Of a DNA stretch of 54,587 nucleotides, positions 53,693 to 54,587 are shown one piece after another. Positions within the stretch are counted from its first letter, which is position 1. Every line of letters starts with the position of its first letter. Position numbers and translations under genes: made by a program. The DNA is from Lactococcus garvieae (GTDB taxonomy: Bacteria > Bacillota > Bacilli > Lactobacillales > Streptococcaceae). The notes below the pieces were generated by a model. It was given only the letters and a program-made list of their open reading frames with translations. It had not been told where the DNA came from and searched no databases. Location of the stretch: positions 1 to 54,587 of the forward strand of contig NZ_WIVG01000011.1 in NCBI RefSeq assembly GCF_016758115.1, read 5' to 3'.

Positions 53693-54069
53693 GGATAATA
53701 AACCTCCAAATTTGTTTTAGCTGAATAGTAAATAATTTATCTTACCTTATTTTAAGTGTAATTTCATATTATAATGTTACGGCATTATTGTGTGTTCAAA
53801 AATATTTAGAAGTCCTTCTTCAGTAAAATAATAATCAATCAGTAATCCTCAAAATGCTTTAACAACTTTTGTATCCTCATGAGTGCATTTTTCCACTTTT
53901 TGGTCTTTACAATATTTTGAAATAATTCAGCTTAAGAACTTTTATTTTGTTATTCTCTAACCCTTTTCGTATTAGAAAGGGTAGTTAATCTATTTATATC
54001 GGTATCAGTATTATTCAGTTCTATCACTCAGAAGAAAAAAGACACAACTAAACTTGCGTCTTCTCAATA
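53693..54069. other. Intergenic region between gadR and the tRNA cluster
   Basis: No gene is seen. A minus-strand TATAAT near 53768-53780 is the likely gadR promoter. A hairpin AACCCTTT...AAAGGGTAGTT lies around 53958-53987 without a T-run. Confidence 0.5.
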
Positions 54070-54153
54070 TGCCGAAGGCCGGGGTCGAACCGGCACTCCC
54101 GTGAAGGAACCAGATTTTGAGTCTGGCGCGTCTGCCTATTCCGCCACTTCGGC
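54070..54153 (-). tRNA. tRNA-Leu (CAA)
   Basis: Class II tRNA; acceptor GCCGAAG/CTTCGGC, loop CTCAAAA gives anticodon CAA. Confidence 0.95.
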
Positions 54154-54185
54154 AACAGACTCTTCTCAAATAAAATATATTTGAA

Positions 54186-54257
54186 CTGGGGTAGCTGGAT
54201 TCGAACCAACGCATGAGGGAGTCAAAGTCCCTTGCCTTACCGCTTGGCTATACCCCA
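54186..54257 (-). tRNA. tRNA-Gln (TTG)
   Basis: Acceptor TGGGGTA/TACCCCA with G discriminator; loop CTTTGAC gives anticodon TTG. Confidence 0.95.
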
Positions 54258-54264
54258 TTAAGAA

Positions 54265-54338
54265 GGCGGATGACGGGGATCGAACCCGCGCGTGCCAGCG
54301 CCACAAGCTGGTGTGTTAACCACTTCACCACATCCGCC
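54265..54338 (-). tRNA. tRNA-His (GTG)
   Basis: G-1 plus GCGGATG/CATCCGC and C73, as tRNA-His requires; loop TTGTGGC gives anticodon GTG. Confidence 0.95.
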
Positions 54339-54349
54339 AAAATATTAAA

Positions 54350-54420
54350 CACGGGCAGCAGGAATTGAACCCACACCAAAGGTTTTGGAGACCTTTGTAC
54401 TACCTTTATACTATGCCCGT
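54350..54420 (-). tRNA. tRNA-Trp (CCA)
   Basis: Acceptor ACGGGCA/TGCCCGT with G discriminator; loop CTCCAAA gives anticodon CCA. Confidence 0.95.
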
Positions 54421-54427
54421 AAAACTA

Positions 54428-54508
54428 TGGAAGGGGAGGGATTCGAACCCCCGAACCCGAAGGAGCGGATTTACAGTCCGCCGCGTTTAGCCTCTTCGCT
54501 ACCCTTCC
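54428..54508 (-). tRNA. tRNA-Tyr (GTA)
   Basis: Class II variable arm; acceptor GGAAGGG/CCCTTCC, loop CTGTAAA gives anticodon GTA. Confidence 0.95.
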
Positions 54509-54547
54509 GATATTTAATTGTCATTGAATATATTATAACATATTCAA

Positions 54548-54587
54548 TGGGAGTTAACGGGATCGAACCGCTGACCCTCTGCTTGTA
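54548..54587 (-). tRNA. tRNA-Val (TAC), 3' part only
   Basis: The right edge cuts the gene. Visible are the end of the anticodon loop TACAA, stem GCAGA, variable arm GGGTC, T arm and acceptor AACTCCC with A discriminator. The sequence around the loop matches Firmicute tRNA-Val(TAC). More tRNA or rRNA genes probably follow outside. Confidence 0.8.

Overview
The window is chromosomal DNA of a Lactococcus. The best markers are the gadR-gadC-gadB acid-resistance locus, whose proteins read almost like the known L. lactis ones, the mreC-mreD-usp45 order, glnR-glnA, and the low-GC housekeeping genes. I cannot fix the species; a clade outside model L. lactis is possible.

Layout, left to right. (1) 1-440 is the 5' end of a SipW-signal/TasA-like surface gene, here called paralog A. 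(2) 687-3475 carries dnaX, an APH-fold pseudokinase and a free-Met-sulfoxide reductase. (3) 3790-8930 holds small genes, glnRA with its GlnR operator, a low-MW Tyr phosphatase and ruvB. (4) 8974-12031 holds a Fic AMPylator gene behind three evenly spaced operators, then paralog B. (5) 12469-20216 is ruvA, a polyprenyl-phosphate glycosyltransferase, mutL, an acidic membrane protein, mutS, a YlbF-like gene and argR. (6) 20506-28857 is argS, a coiled-coil anchored protein, an oxidoreductase, tRNA-Leu, a TauE exporter pair, zwf and yqeG, with a tight DnaA-box cluster between zwf and yqeG. (7) 29096-31287 is a nonsense-truncated membrane gene and paralog C. (8) 31539-37589 is dnaJ with CIRCE, two tandem usp45-type CHAP genes, and mreDC. 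(9) 37709-46934 is a NUDIX hydrolase, rpiA, rsuA, mnmE, recG, a PhnA-like protein, a membrane protein, gap and a DUF536 protein. (10) 47074-53692 is a P-type ATPase and the gad locus. (11) 54070-54587 is a tRNA cluster.

The most unusual content is the family formed by A, B and C. Each has a SipW-type signal, a TasA/camelysin-like domain and (in B and C, where the C-terminus is visible) a divergent DUF6273 domain. A and C share a nearly identical promoter whose -35/-10 spacer contains a 14-nt T homopolymer. B instead has eight copies of a pentanucleotide inside a leader ORF. Both are classic substrates for slipped-strand phase variation. A is mosaic between C (promoter and signal) and B (TasA-like domain), and C changes base composition at its domain boundary. 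I infer a phase-variable, recombining surface or matrix protein family.

A second pattern is about ten genes (ruvB, argR, argS, recG, yqeG, rsuA-like and others) in which a -10 hexamer, usually preceded by TGn, lies 6-7 nt before the start codon with no visible Shine-Dalgarno. These are predicted leaderless mRNAs.
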